Assembly: GCA_902796985.1 (NCBI GenBank)
Contig: CADBRC010000182.1
Span: 1 to 5,177 of the forward strand
Source: an uncultured Spirochaetaceae bacterium
GTDB taxonomy: Bacteria > Spirochaetota > Spirochaetia > Treponematales > Treponemataceae
Direction of reading: 5' to 3'
Length of the DNA stretch: 5,177 bases
The first letter of the stretch is position 1, and every line of letters starts with the position of its first letter. Below the pieces are notes generated by a model. The model saw nothing but the letters and a program-made list of their open reading frames with translations. It had not been told where the DNA came from and did no database searches. Below are positions 1-5,177 of this stretch, in pieces. A program made the position numbers and the translations under genes.

Positions 1-1429
1 CCAGCTGAACCATAAGCCCCTGCCCGGTACGTTCTGCGGAGGTCACGGCATAACCGCCCAGTGCTTCCACGCGGCCCGTCATGAAATCATGGTCGCCGCG
101 CATCGCAAGGGATTTTATCGTGAAGCGGTCACTGTCCGGCCGCATGCAGAAAGCGTACAGAAAACCCTTCTTGTAGGTAAAGCGGTAGTCCTCCGGGGTA
201 AAGGGTTTCTCTTCGTTGTCCTGAAAGAACCCCTCGGCATTGTTCACGTCACCCTCCCCGAACTTCCTCCAGGGCACAGTTCCGTATATTCCCTCCCCGT
301 TGACAGACATCCACGCACCGAGCTCCTCCAGCACGGAAGTCTCCTCATCGGTAATCGTGCCATCCGCCTTGGGACCGATGTTCAGGAGCAGCATGCCGTT
401 CTTGCTCACGATATCCACGAGGTCGCATATAATCTGCCGTGCAGGCTTGAACTCGTTGTCTTTTGTATATCCCCAGGAGCGTTTGCCGATGGCGGTATCC
501 GTCTGCCAGGGGACGGGGGAAATTCCTGTCAACGCACCCCGCTCCACATCGAATGTCGCAATGGTCGGCGGAAAGGCCTCATGCTTGTAATTTATTGTAA
601 CTTCCCTGCCCCATTCCTCTGCGCGGTTATAATAGTAGGCACAGAGCTTCTTGAGGTAGGGCTTGAATGCCACGCTGTGAATCCACCAGTCAAAGTAGAG
701 TATGGCGGGCTGGTATTTGTCAATGAGCTCGCAGGTCCGCACAAGCCAGTCTTCCATCCATTCCTCCGTCGGCTGCGCCGGAGAGAATGCGTCCGCAGTA
801 GAATGATATACCTCATCGCCGGACAGCTCAGGGCAGAGATATGCCGGACCGTAGAAATCCCGGTAGGCTTCATCGGTTACATCGCTCTCGGCCGCCCGCC
901 CCATGTTCATGAAAAAGAAATGCTCCGCCCGGTGCGAGGACGCGCAGAAGGCAAGCCCCCGCTCCTCGCAGGCCTTCTTCAGCTCCCCCACTACGTCCCT
1001 GCGCGGCCCCATTTGGACAGCGTTCCAGCGGTTGAACTCTGTGTCATACATGGCAAAGCCGTCATGATGCTCGCACACCGGCATGACGTATCTCGCACCC
1101 GCCCGTCTGAAAAGTTCCGTCCATTCGGAGGCGTTGAATTTCTCACCCTTGAACATCGGGATGAAATCCTTATAGCCGAATTCCTTCTGGCTGCCGTATG
1201 TCTTCCGATGATACTCGTACTCGTGGTGGCCGGGATCATACATCAGGCGGGGGTACCATTCGCATGAGTAGGCGGGCACGCTGTACACGCCCCAATGTAT
1301 AAAAATTCCAAGCTTGGCCCCGTAATACCATTCCGGTGTCTTGTGCCCCGACAGGGATGCCCAATCGTCCTTGTACATGCCTTTACGCATCGTGTCCTCG
1401 ATGCGTGCCAGATATTCTGCGTGATTCAT
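1..1429 (-). CDS. GH29 alpha-L-fucosidase, C-terminus cut by window edge
   Basis: This gene predicts a retaining exo-glycosidase that releases terminal L-fucose from glycans or oligosaccharides. The visible 476 residues have no signal peptide, so it probably acts in the cytoplasm on imported fucosylated sugars. Visible motifs are GIFIHWG (residues 41-47, with H45 as the usual fucose-contacting His), EWYPRLMY (57-64), CEHHDGF (119-125), SSHRAEH (164-170), YFDWW (245-249) and SKNGMLLLNIGPK (342-354). By GH29 mechanism D247 is the candidate nucleophile. E296 in DVERG is my candidate acid/base, but that residue varies between subfamilies and is less certain. The TIM barrel is complete and the start of the C-terminal beta domain is present; the family's usual length suggests only a modest tail is missing. 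The ATG at 1429 is chosen because AAGGAGG (1439-1445) lies 9 nt upstream. The gene is divergent from guaB. Family is secure; substrate linkage is unknown. Confidence 0.93.
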   Translation of the reverse strand, partial: MNHAEYLARIEDTMRKGMYKDDWASLSGHKTPEWYYGAKLGIFIHWGVYSVPAYSCEWYPRLMYDPGHHEYEYHRKTYGSQKEFGYKDFIPMFKGEKFNASEWTELFRRAGARYVMPVCEHHDGFAMYDTEFNRWNAVQMGPRRDVVGELKKACEERGLAFCASSHRAEHFFFMNMGRAAESDVTDEAYRDFYGPAYLCPELSGDEVYHSTADAFSPAQPTEEWMEDWLVRTCELIDKYQPAILYFDWWIHSVAFKPYLKKLCAYYYNRAEEWGREVTINYKHEAFPPTIATFDVERGALTGISPVPWQTDTAIGKRSWGYTKDNEFKPARQIICDLVDIVSKNGMLLLNIGPKADGTITDEETSVLEELGAWMSVNGEGIYGTVPWRKFGEGDVNNAEGFFQDNEEKPFTPEDYRFTYKKGFLYAFCMRPDSDRFTIKSLAMRGDHDFMTGRVEALGGYAVTSAERTGQGLMVQL

Positions 1430-1438
1430 CTTTGTCCG

Positions 1439-1445
1439 CCTCCTT
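1439..1445 (-). promoter_or_regulatory. Ribosome binding site of the fucosidase gene
   Basis: Read on the minus strand, AAGGAGG lies 9 nt before the ATG at 1429. It is nearly a full complement of the 16S anti-Shine-Dalgarno sequence, and it fixes the start codon over the downstream in-frame ATG at codon 14. Confidence 0.85.
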
Positions 1446-1451
1446 CGTGCG

Positions 1452-1458
1452 CCCCCCC
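1452..1458 (-). repeat. G7 homopolymer in the fucosidase 5' leader
   Basis: Seven consecutive C on the plus strand read as G7 in the fucosidase transcript. The tract lies between the predicted transcription start (about 1477) and the Shine-Dalgarno sequence at 1445. It is the only homopolymer of this kind between promoter and gene. Because it is untranslated, slippage would not shift the reading frame but could alter leader structure or promoter-to-start spacing. Confidence 0.7.
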
Positions 1459-1483
1459 GATGCCCGGGAATCTGCCTCCATAA

Positions 1484-1513
1484 ATTCTAAACCGCCCATC
1501 CTGTTTCTGTCAA
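1484..1513 (-). promoter_or_regulatory. Sigma-70-type promoter of the fucosidase gene
   Basis: On the minus strand a perfect -35 TTGACA (1513-1508) is followed by an 18-bp spacer and a -10 TAGAAT (1489-1484). Transcription would start near 1477, giving a leader of about 48 nt. The -35 hexamer overlaps the left arm of an inverted repeat (1510-1518). A strong dyad sits immediately upstream, so regulation at this promoter is likely. Confidence 0.72.
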
Positions 1514-1587
1514 GTATAACATACCGCGCAAGCAAGGGCGTAGCGCGGTATGCTATATGGGAAGGAGTAGTATTTCCATATACTTGA
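1510..1587. repeat. Nested inverted-repeat cluster between fucosidase and guaB
   Basis: Three overlapping dyads fill 78 bp. The outer pair is TCAAGTATA (1510-1518) with TATACTTGA (1579-1587), 9 bp perfect. The left inner pair is CATACCGCGC (1520-1529) with GCGCGGTATG (1543-1552), 10 bp perfect. The right inner dyad pairs TATATGGGAA (1554-1563) with TTTCCATATA (1573-1582) over 10 bp, including one G-T pair, with a 9-nt loop. The right inner dyad and the outer pair share bases and cannot form together in one RNA. The region lies outside both predicted transcripts, which favours protein binding or a small inserted element over a riboswitch. Confidence 0.7.
1520..1552. promoter_or_regulatory. Putative operator, 10-bp perfect dyad
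   Basis: The arms CATACCGCGC and GCGCGGTATG are separated by 13 bp, placing their centres 23 bp apart, about two helical turns, as expected for a dimeric DNA-binding protein. Beyond one mismatch the flanking TATA bases also pair. The dyad centre (about 1536) is near -59 relative to the predicted fucosidase start and about 90 bp upstream of the guaB -35. That position suits an activator of the fucosidase gene. No regulator gene is in the window, and the binding protein is unknown. Confidence 0.5.
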
Positions 1588-1623
1588 ACGGCATCACGAT
1601 AACTTCCCGCACGTGAATTCCCC

Positions 1624-1652
1624 TTGCCTAGATTTCTTCTTTGATGTATAAT
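1624..1652 (+). promoter_or_regulatory. Sigma-70-type promoter of guaB
   Basis: TTGCCT (1624-1629), a 17-bp spacer and a perfect -10 TATAAT (1647-1652) are present. The predicted start near 1659 leaves a leader of only about 24 nt, just enough for the ribosome site GAGAGG (1672-1677), which is 5 nt from the ATG. The leader is too short for a purine riboswitch, so any guanine-dependent control would have to be at the promoter. Confidence 0.78.
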
Positions 1653-1682
1653 ACCTTGCAAACTTCAACTTGAGAGGCTTGC

Positions 1683-3194
1683 ATGGCATACTTTTTTTCT
1701 GAACCATCCCACACATTCGGTGAGTATCTGCTTGTTCCCGGCTACACGTCTGCTGACTGCATCCCGGAGAATGTCTCCTTGCGCACGCCCGTAGTACGCT
1801 ATAACAAAAAGGCAGGCGAGCAGTCCAGTTTGTTCATGAACATCCCGATGACAAGCGCGGTCATGCAGTCAGTCTCTGACGACAAGCTCGCCATCGCCCT
1901 TGCCAAAGAGGGCGGCATCAGCTTCATCTACGGGTCGCAGACGATTGCCGACCAGGCCGCAATGGTCGCCCGCGTCAAGGACTACAAGGCGGGCTTCGTC
2001 TCCTCAGATTCCAATATCAAGCCGGACCAGACCTTGCAGGAAGTGCAGGAGCTCATAGAGAGGACCGGCCACAGTACGATTGCCGTCACCGACGACGGCA
2101 CTGCCCGCGGCAGGCTGGAGGGAATCATTACCGAGCGCGACTTCCGCATGGACAAGGTTTCGCCCGCCGCCAAGGTCAGCGAGTACATGACCCCCCTCAA
2201 AGACCTGATTACCGGTCAGGACGGCATAAGCCTTGAGAAGGCGAACGACCTCATCTGGGCCCATAAAGTGAACCAGCTGCCCATCGTGGACAAGGACGGC
2301 CGTCTGGTTTCCCTTGTTTTCCGCAAGGACTTTGACAGCCACGTGAGCTACCCCAACGAGCTGCTGGACAGCCAGCACCGCTACATTGTCGGTGCGGGAA
2401 TCAACACGAGGGACTACATGGACCGCGTACCCGCCCTGCTCGATGCAGGCGTTGACATCATGACGCTTGACTCCTCCGAGGGCTTCACCGAGTGGCAGGC
2501 CCGCGCCCTGCACGACATCCACGACAAGTTCGGCAAGAACGTCCGCGTCGGGGCTGGCAACGTCGTTGACAGGGATGGCTTCATGTTCCTGGCCGAAAAC
2601 GGGGCGGACTTCGTGAAGATTGGAATCGGCGGCGGCTCCATCTGCATCACCCGCGAGCAGAAAGGAATCGGCCGCGGTCAGGCGACGGCGACAATCGAGG
2701 TTGCCAAAGCCCGCGACGAGTACTACGAGAAGACCGGCATCTATGTCCCCATCTGTTCCGACGGCGGAATCGTCCACGACTACCACATTACGCTCGCTCT
2801 TGCGATGGGCGCGGACTTTGTCATGCTGGGCCGCTACTTTGCCCGTTTTGATGAGAGCCCGAGCAACAAGCTCATCGTCAACGGCAACTACGTTAAGGAA
2901 TACTGGGGCGAGGGGTCAAACCGCGCCCGCAACTGGCAGCGCTACGACCTGGGCGGCAAAAAAACGCTCGCATTTGAGGAAGGCGTCGACTCCTACGTTC
3001 CCTACGCGGGACACCTGCACGACAACGTGCTCCAGACGACAAGCAAGGTCATCCACACAATGTGTAACTGCGGTGTCCTGACCATTCCGGAGCTGCAGGA
3101 GAAGGCAAAGATTACCCTCGTGTCTGCGACGACAATTCAGGAATCCTCCGCCCACGATGTGGTGGTCAAGAACTCCTCCATCCAGTCGGTGTAA
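1683..3194 (+). CDS. guaB: Inosine-5'-monophosphate dehydrogenase
   Basis: This enzyme oxidises IMP to XMP with NAD+, the committed step of GTP synthesis in the cytoplasm. The 503-residue protein has the full architecture: N-terminal barrel part (1 to about 103), paired CBS domains (about 104-222) and the remaining barrel with active site. Visible residues are D263 in DSSEG, the K+ loop [11 protein letters not shown] (314-324) with catalytic C321, CSDGG (358-362) with D360, the flap dyad R420-Y421 in [10 protein letters not shown], and E432/E433 in [10 protein letters not shown]. Length and many blocks closely match the T. foetus enzyme as I remember it, with catalytic residues at a constant offset of +2 (C319, R418, Y419 there). 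The ATG at 1683 follows GAGAGG by 5 nt and the N-terminus [12 protein letters not shown] matches the subfamily. It appears monocistronic; no guaA is adjacent. Confidence 0.97.
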   Translation: MAYFFSEPSHTFGEYLLVPGYTSADCIPENVSLRTPVVRYNKKAGEQSSLFMNIPMTSAVMQSVSDDKLAIALAKEGGISFIYGSQTIADQAAMVARVKDYKAGFVSSDSNIKPDQTLQEVQELIERTGHSTIAVTDDGTARGRLEGIITERDFRMDKVSPAAKVSEYMTPLKDLITGQDGISLEKANDLIWAHKVNQLPIVDKDGRLVSLVFRKDFDSHVSYPNELLDSQHRYIVGAGINTRDYMDRVPALLDAGVDIMTLDSSEGFTEWQARALHDIHDKFGKNVRVGAGNVVDRDGFMFLAENGADFVKIGIGGGSICITREQKGIGRGQATATIEVAKARDEYYEKTGIYVPICSDGGIVHDYHITLALAMGADFVMLGRYFARFDESPSNKLIVNGNYVKEYWGEGSNRARNWQRYDLGGKKTLAFEEGVDSYVPYAGHLHDNVLQTTSKVIHTMCNCGVLTIPELQEKAKITLVSATTIQESSAHDVVVKNSSIQSV

Positions 3195-3216
3195 GGGGCA
3201 AGGGCAGCCGGAACTG

Positions 3217-3264
3217 CCTGTCCTCAGGAAGACGGCAACATCCTGAGGACAGGAGCAACCTTTT
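3217..3264 (+). terminator. 13-bp hairpin after guaB, probable but atypical terminator
   Basis: CCTGTCCTCAGGA (3217-3229) and TCCTGAGGACAGG (3241-3253) form a perfect 13-bp inverted repeat with an 11-nt loop, 22 nt after the guaB stop. The hairpin is followed by seven non-T bases and only four T (3261-3264), so it is a poor intrinsic terminator by the usual rule. It may stabilise the mRNA 3' end or act with Rho. The reverse strand has no T tract either. Confidence 0.55.
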
Positions 3265-3286
3265 CCACAGCTGTATTCCGCCCCAC

Positions 3287-3315
3287 TTGACTTTTTCCCG
3301 CTTTTGTGGCAGAAT
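3287..3315 (+). promoter_or_regulatory. Sigma-70-type promoter of rpsU
   Basis: TTGACT (3287-3292), a 17-bp spacer and CAGAAT (3310-3315) predict a start near 3322 and a leader of about 38 nt. Together with the hairpin upstream, this argues that rpsU is transcribed separately from guaB. Confidence 0.65.
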
Positions 3316-3339
3316 TCGGCTTCCTGCGGAACTGCCGCC

Positions 3340-3354
3340 GGTGAGGATGGTGAG
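3340..3354 (+). promoter_or_regulatory. Duplicated Shine-Dalgarno-like motif before the rpsU TTG start
   Basis: GGTGAG occurs twice, at 3340-3345 and 3349-3354, as an imperfect 9-bp tandem repeat. The second copy is 5 nt from the TTG at 3360 and is the likely ribosome site. GAGG at 3343-3346 is a better anti-SD match but sits 13 nt away. An in-frame TGA at 3351-3353 lies inside the second copy and rules out any earlier start. Confidence 0.55.
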
Positions 3355-3359
3355 ACAAG

Positions 3360-3578
3360 TTGGCAAGCATTTATGTCGAAGACGGCGAGAACCTTGAGAA
3401 GGCTATCAAACGCTTCAAGAGGATGGTGGAGAAAGAGGGAATTATCCGTGAGTACAAGCGGCGCGAGTATTACGAGAAGCCCTCGACAATCCTCAACCGC
3501 AAGAATAAGGCCATTCAGCGCAAGCTGATGAAGAAAACACGCCCTTCTTCCAGGCCGCATGACTCCAAGTCATACTAA
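3360..3578 (+). CDS. rpsU: 30S ribosomal protein bS21, TTG start
   Basis: bS21 is a small basic protein on the 30S platform near the 3' end of 16S rRNA, where it aids mRNA engagement during initiation. The 72-residue product has the family pattern throughout: [19 protein letters not shown] at the N-terminus, then [19 protein letters not shown] (33-42) and a Lys/Arg-rich tail. The start is TTG at 3360: an in-frame TGA lies three codons upstream, and the next in-frame ATG is codon 22, which would delete conserved sequence. A promoter lies upstream and a strong terminator follows, so it is probably monocistronic. In many bacteria rpsU sits with dnaG and rpoD, and that context is absent here. Confidence 0.96.
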   Translation: MASIYVEDGENLEKAIKRFKRMVEKEGIIREYKRREYYEKPSTILNRKNKAIQRKLMKKTRPSSRPHDSKSY

Positions 3579-3604
3579 TCCTTCTTTCTGGATTGAAATC
3601 AAAA

Positions 3605-3632
3605 GCCCTCGGGAAACCGAGGGCTTTTTTTT
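3605..3632 (+). terminator. Rho-independent terminator of rpsU
   Basis: GCCCTCGG (3605-3612), a GAAA tetraloop and CCGAGGGC (3617-3624) are followed by eight T (3625-3632). It starts 26 nt after the rpsU stop. Four A before the stem give a U4 tract on the opposite strand, so it may also stop transcripts arriving from argC, though more weakly. Confidence 0.95.
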
Positions 3633-3671
3633 ATACATCCCACCCAGCTTCCAGGAAGAAACTGGACGAAC

Positions 3672-3726
3672 AGGAGGCTGTAGTCCCCCTCCTCCGTTTA
3701 GAAGTCCCCGCCTTCGCCTAGAAGGC
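3672..3726. other. Short hairpins and AGTCCCC repeats at the argC 3' end
   Basis: AGGAGG (3672-3677) can pair with CCTCCT (3688-3693) across a 10-nt loop, and GCCTTC (3710-3715) with GAAGGC (3721-3726) across a 5-nt loop that contains the argC stop codon. AGTCCCC occurs twice in direct orientation (3682-3688 and 3703-3709), 21 bp apart. No T tract follows on the minus strand, so this is not a convincing argC terminator. The role is unknown. Confidence 0.4.
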
Positions 3727-4824
3727 CGCAGGAATAAAGTCAAGCCCCGACCGCTCGTCGAATCCGTACATCAGGTTCATATTCTGTACAGCCTGCCCGG
3801 CGGCTCCCTTAACCATGTTGTCCAGTACGCTGACCATCTCCAGCATCCTGCCGCCGTTCACCAGGTACAACTGCATGTCGCAGTAGTTCGTACCGCGGAC
3901 AGTCCTGGTCGTCGCCGCCACTCCCTCGGGAAGAACGCGGACAAAAGGCTCCCCCGCGTATGTCTCCTCGTATATTTTACGGATCCCGCCAAAGCCGCCG
4001 ACAGAAACAAGCTCCAGCCCCTTTGCTGACAGGGGGGCGTAGACCGTACTCAAAATGCCCCTGCTCTGGGGGATGAGCTGAGGGGTAAAGATGACGGACA
4101 GATCAGAAGGCTCTTTGCCCGCGATGAGGGCGAAGTTCCTCTGTATCTCGCTCTGGTGCCGGTGGTTCCCGACTTTGTAGGCGGAAAAGCTCTCCCCGCA
4201 CTCGCAGAACTGATTTGTCATGGTGGCGTTGCGGCCTGCCCCGGTCACGCCGCTCTTGGAGTCCACGATAAGGGGGGCAGACGTGTCCACAAGCCCAGCC
4301 TTGAGGGCCGGCAAGAGGGCAAGCGTCGCGCTCGTGACGTAGCAGCCGGGGTTGCCGATGACCCGGGCTTTCTGTATGTCTTTGCGGTACATCTCAGGCG
4401 AGCCGTAAACACATTCCTTATGAACGTCCGGGAACTGCCAGTCTTTCTTATACCATTCCTTGAAGGTCGCCTCGTCCATGCCGTAACGGAAATCCGCGCT
4501 CAGGTCAATCAGCTTCTTGCCGTTCCTGACGCAGTAATCCGCATACTGCTCGGCAATGCCGTGAGGCAGAGCGGTGAACACGATGTCGGACTGCTCCTTT
4601 ACCTCGTCTGCCGTCAGCAGCCTGCCGTCGCTCTTGTCCCCCAGCTGTCCCAGGAGGTTCTGATAGACCCCGTCAATCCGCTGGCCCTCAAAACTTACGG
4701 AGCTTGCGAAGATTTTCTCCACACCCGGATGCCGGAGCAGTATCCTGAACAGCTCCACCCCAGCGTAGCCCGTTGCACCGATAATTCCGGCCTTTATCGC
4801 CCTGCCTGTAACTTTGTCCGCCAT
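3718..4824 (-). CDS. argC: N-acetyl-gamma-glutamyl-phosphate reductase
   Basis: ArgC reduces N-acetyl-glutamyl-5-phosphate to the semialdehyde with NADPH, the third step of arginine synthesis, in the cytoplasm. The 368-residue protein has the Rossmann motif GATGYAG (16-22), the substrate-cysteine signature GNPGCYVT (157-164) with nucleophile C161, DSKSGVTGAGR (188-198), the HRHQSEI block (221-227) with the catalytic His, and TPQLIPQSRG (247-256). Length fits the longer single-domain type I form. The ATG at 4824 (MADKVTGRAIKAG) is chosen because AAAGGGA (4834-4840) lies about 10 nt upstream. The frame stays open to 4902, but that extension would run into the divergent gene and adds unrelated residues. 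No other arg gene is adjacent, and it converges on rpsU. Confidence 0.96.
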   Translation of the reverse strand: MADKVTGRAIKAGIIGATGYAGVELFRILLRHPGVEKIFASSVSFEGQRIDGVYQNLLGQLGDKSDGRLLTADEVKEQSDIVFTALPHGIAEQYADYCVRNGKKLIDLSADFRYGMDEATFKEWYKKDWQFPDVHKECVYGSPEMYRKDIQKARVIGNPGCYVTSATLALLPALKAGLVDTSAPLIVDSKSGVTGAGRNATMTNQFCECGESFSAYKVGNHRHQSEIQRNFALIAGKEPSDLSVIFTPQLIPQSRGILSTVYAPLSAKGLELVSVGGFGGIRKIYEETYAGEPFVRVLPEGVAATTRTVRGTNYCDMQLYLVNGGRMLEMVSVLDNMVKGAAGQAVQNMNLMYGFDERSGLDFIPAAF

Positions 4825-4877
4825 AATAGTTTTTCCCTTTGGATTTACATGGAATATATAGTAATAACTACGGAGAA

Positions 4878-4906
4878 ATGATACACTGATACAATGAAAC
4901 ATTCAA
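4878..4906 (-). promoter_or_regulatory. Candidate sigma-70 promoter of argC
   Basis: On the minus strand TTGAAT (4906-4901), a 17-bp spacer and TATCAT (4883-4878) predict a start near 4871. The -35 lies inside the first codons of the divergent gene at 4894. An AT-rich TATATA at 4855-4860 is an alternative -10, but no good -35 matches it. Match quality is moderate. Confidence 0.45.
4879..4893 (+). repeat. Tandem TGATACA repeat just before the start at 4894
   Basis: TGATACA occurs at 4879-4885 and 4887-4893 with an 8-bp period, ending directly at the ATG. It takes the place where a Shine-Dalgarno sequence would be expected and overlaps the -10 of the candidate argC promoter. Confidence 0.5.
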
Positions 4907-5177
4907 TAATCGCACTGAAAAATATACTGAGGGTCTCGCTCCCGGCACTCCTCATGGCCGTGGCGGCATCCCCTTGCATGGGTTTAGGAGCAAAGAAGGA
5001 AGTCCCGCCGGAGGCTTCGGACAGGGAAATCATACAGATGGCCCAGCAGGCCTTCAACAACTCCAACTTCAAGCTGTCGGAGCACTATTATAACGTCCTC
5101 CTCCAGCGTTACGGAACCAATACCGTCGATTACATCATCGGCAAGTTTGAGATAGCCCATATCGCAATCAGGAAGAA
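4894..5177 (+). CDS. Exported protein with a TPR/BamD-like N-terminus, cut by window edge
   Basis: Only the first 94 complete codons are visible. Residues 1-28 look like a signal peptide: a basic N-region (K3, K9, R13) and a hydrophobic core SLPALLMAVAAS (15-26). Cys28 follows SP, which is a poor lipobox, so lipidation is doubtful; cleavage by signal peptidase I near GLGA (30-33) is an alternative. From about residue 43 the sequence is helical with a TPR-like pattern (DREIIQMAQQAFNNSNF, then SEHYYNVLLQRYG), the style of BamD/YbgF-type envelope proteins. The ATG at 4894 is the first in frame after a TGA at 4879, and it is the only one giving a full signal peptide. No clear Shine-Dalgarno sequence precedes it; GGAG at 4872-4875 is too far. 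I do not recognise a specific gene. Confidence 0.75.
   Translation, partial: MKHSIIALKNILRVSLPALLMAVAASPCMGLGAKKEVPPEASDREIIQMAQQAFNNSNFKLSEHYYNVLLQRYGTNTVDYIIGKFEIAHIAIRK

Noticed and set aside
89..1267. Long plus-strand open frame of 392 codons
   Set aside because: It lies wholly antisense to the fucosidase gene, whose motifs are unmistakable. The translation shows no family signature and is a product of GC-rich codon use.
1383..1661. Small minus-strand open frame across the fucosidase promoter
   Set aside because: It overlaps the fucosidase start in another frame and spans the promoter and inverted repeats. No family resemblance.
1659..1682. Purine riboswitch before guaB
   Set aside because: The predicted leader is only about 24 nt, and no aptamer-like conserved core is visible.
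2004..2786. 260-codon minus-strand open frame
   Set aside because: Antisense to guaB. The Val/Asp/Leu-rich translation is typical of a shadow frame, and there is no ribosome site.
2916..3560. 214-codon minus-strand open frame over the guaB end and rpsU
   Set aside because: It covers two confident plus-strand genes, the terminator-like hairpin and the rpsU promoter, and has no recognisable domain.
4156..4881. 241-codon plus-strand open frame
   Set aside because: Antisense to argC, with no signature or start signal.
4825..4902. N-terminal extension of argC to an ATG at 4902
   Set aside because: The extra 26 residues do not resemble ArgC, lie over the promoter and the divergent start at 4894, and lack a ribosome site. 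The ATG at 4824 has one.
4884..4910. Arginine repressor (ARG box) upstream of argC
   Set aside because: TGAAT and TCATT-like pieces are present, but spacing and symmetry do not fit the known 18-bp ARG box.
4975..4977. Lipoprotein cleavage at Cys28 of the envelope protein
   Set aside because: The residues before Cys are A-S-P, and Pro at -1 is not accepted in normal lipoboxes. Spirochaete lipoboxes are relaxed but usually keep a small residue there.
1..5177. CRISPR array, tRNA, rRNA, prophage or complete insertion sequence
   Set aside because: No regularly spaced repeats, no cloverleaf or rRNA-like segment, and no transposase or integrase motifs seen on either strand.

Overview
The window carries three complete genes (an IMP dehydrogenase, ribosomal protein bS21 and ArgC) and two genes cut by the window edges (a GH29 alpha-L-fucosidase and an exported TPR-like protein). 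The composition is GC-rich (roughly 55-58% by eye). The guaB subtype, the exported TPR-like protein and the overall style suggest a gut or rumen spirochaete of the Treponema group. That assignment rests on recalled family resemblance, not on a search, and an anaerobic Firmicutes or Bacteroidota host cannot be excluded from the sequence alone.

Layout: (1) Positions 1-1429, minus strand: a GH29-type alpha-L-fucosidase whose C-terminal end is cut off by the left edge. (2) Positions 1430-1682: a divergent intergenic region. It holds a near-consensus promoter facing each way, a G7 tract in the fucosidase leader and a nest of inverted repeats. (3) Positions 1683-3194, plus strand: guaB, in a form strikingly like the Tritrichomonas foetus enzyme. 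(4) Positions 3195-3359: a perfect 13-bp inverted repeat, then a sigma-70-like promoter. (5) Positions 3360-3578, plus strand: rpsU (bS21) starting at TTG, followed by a textbook terminator. (6) Positions 3718-4824, minus strand: argC, convergent with rpsU. (7) Positions 4825-4893: a short divergent promoter region. (8) Positions 4894 to the right edge, plus strand: the N-terminal part of an exported protein that looks TPR/BamD-like.

The genes do not form one pathway. They look like separate transcription units: fucose-glycan catabolism in the cytoplasm, GTP synthesis, translation, arginine synthesis and an envelope protein. Each has its own promoter candidate, and no two adjacent genes are spaced like an operon. 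I see no evidence of a new defence, mobile or biosynthetic system. The places most worth a second look are the fucosidase-guaB intergenic region and the eukaryote-like IMPDH subtype.
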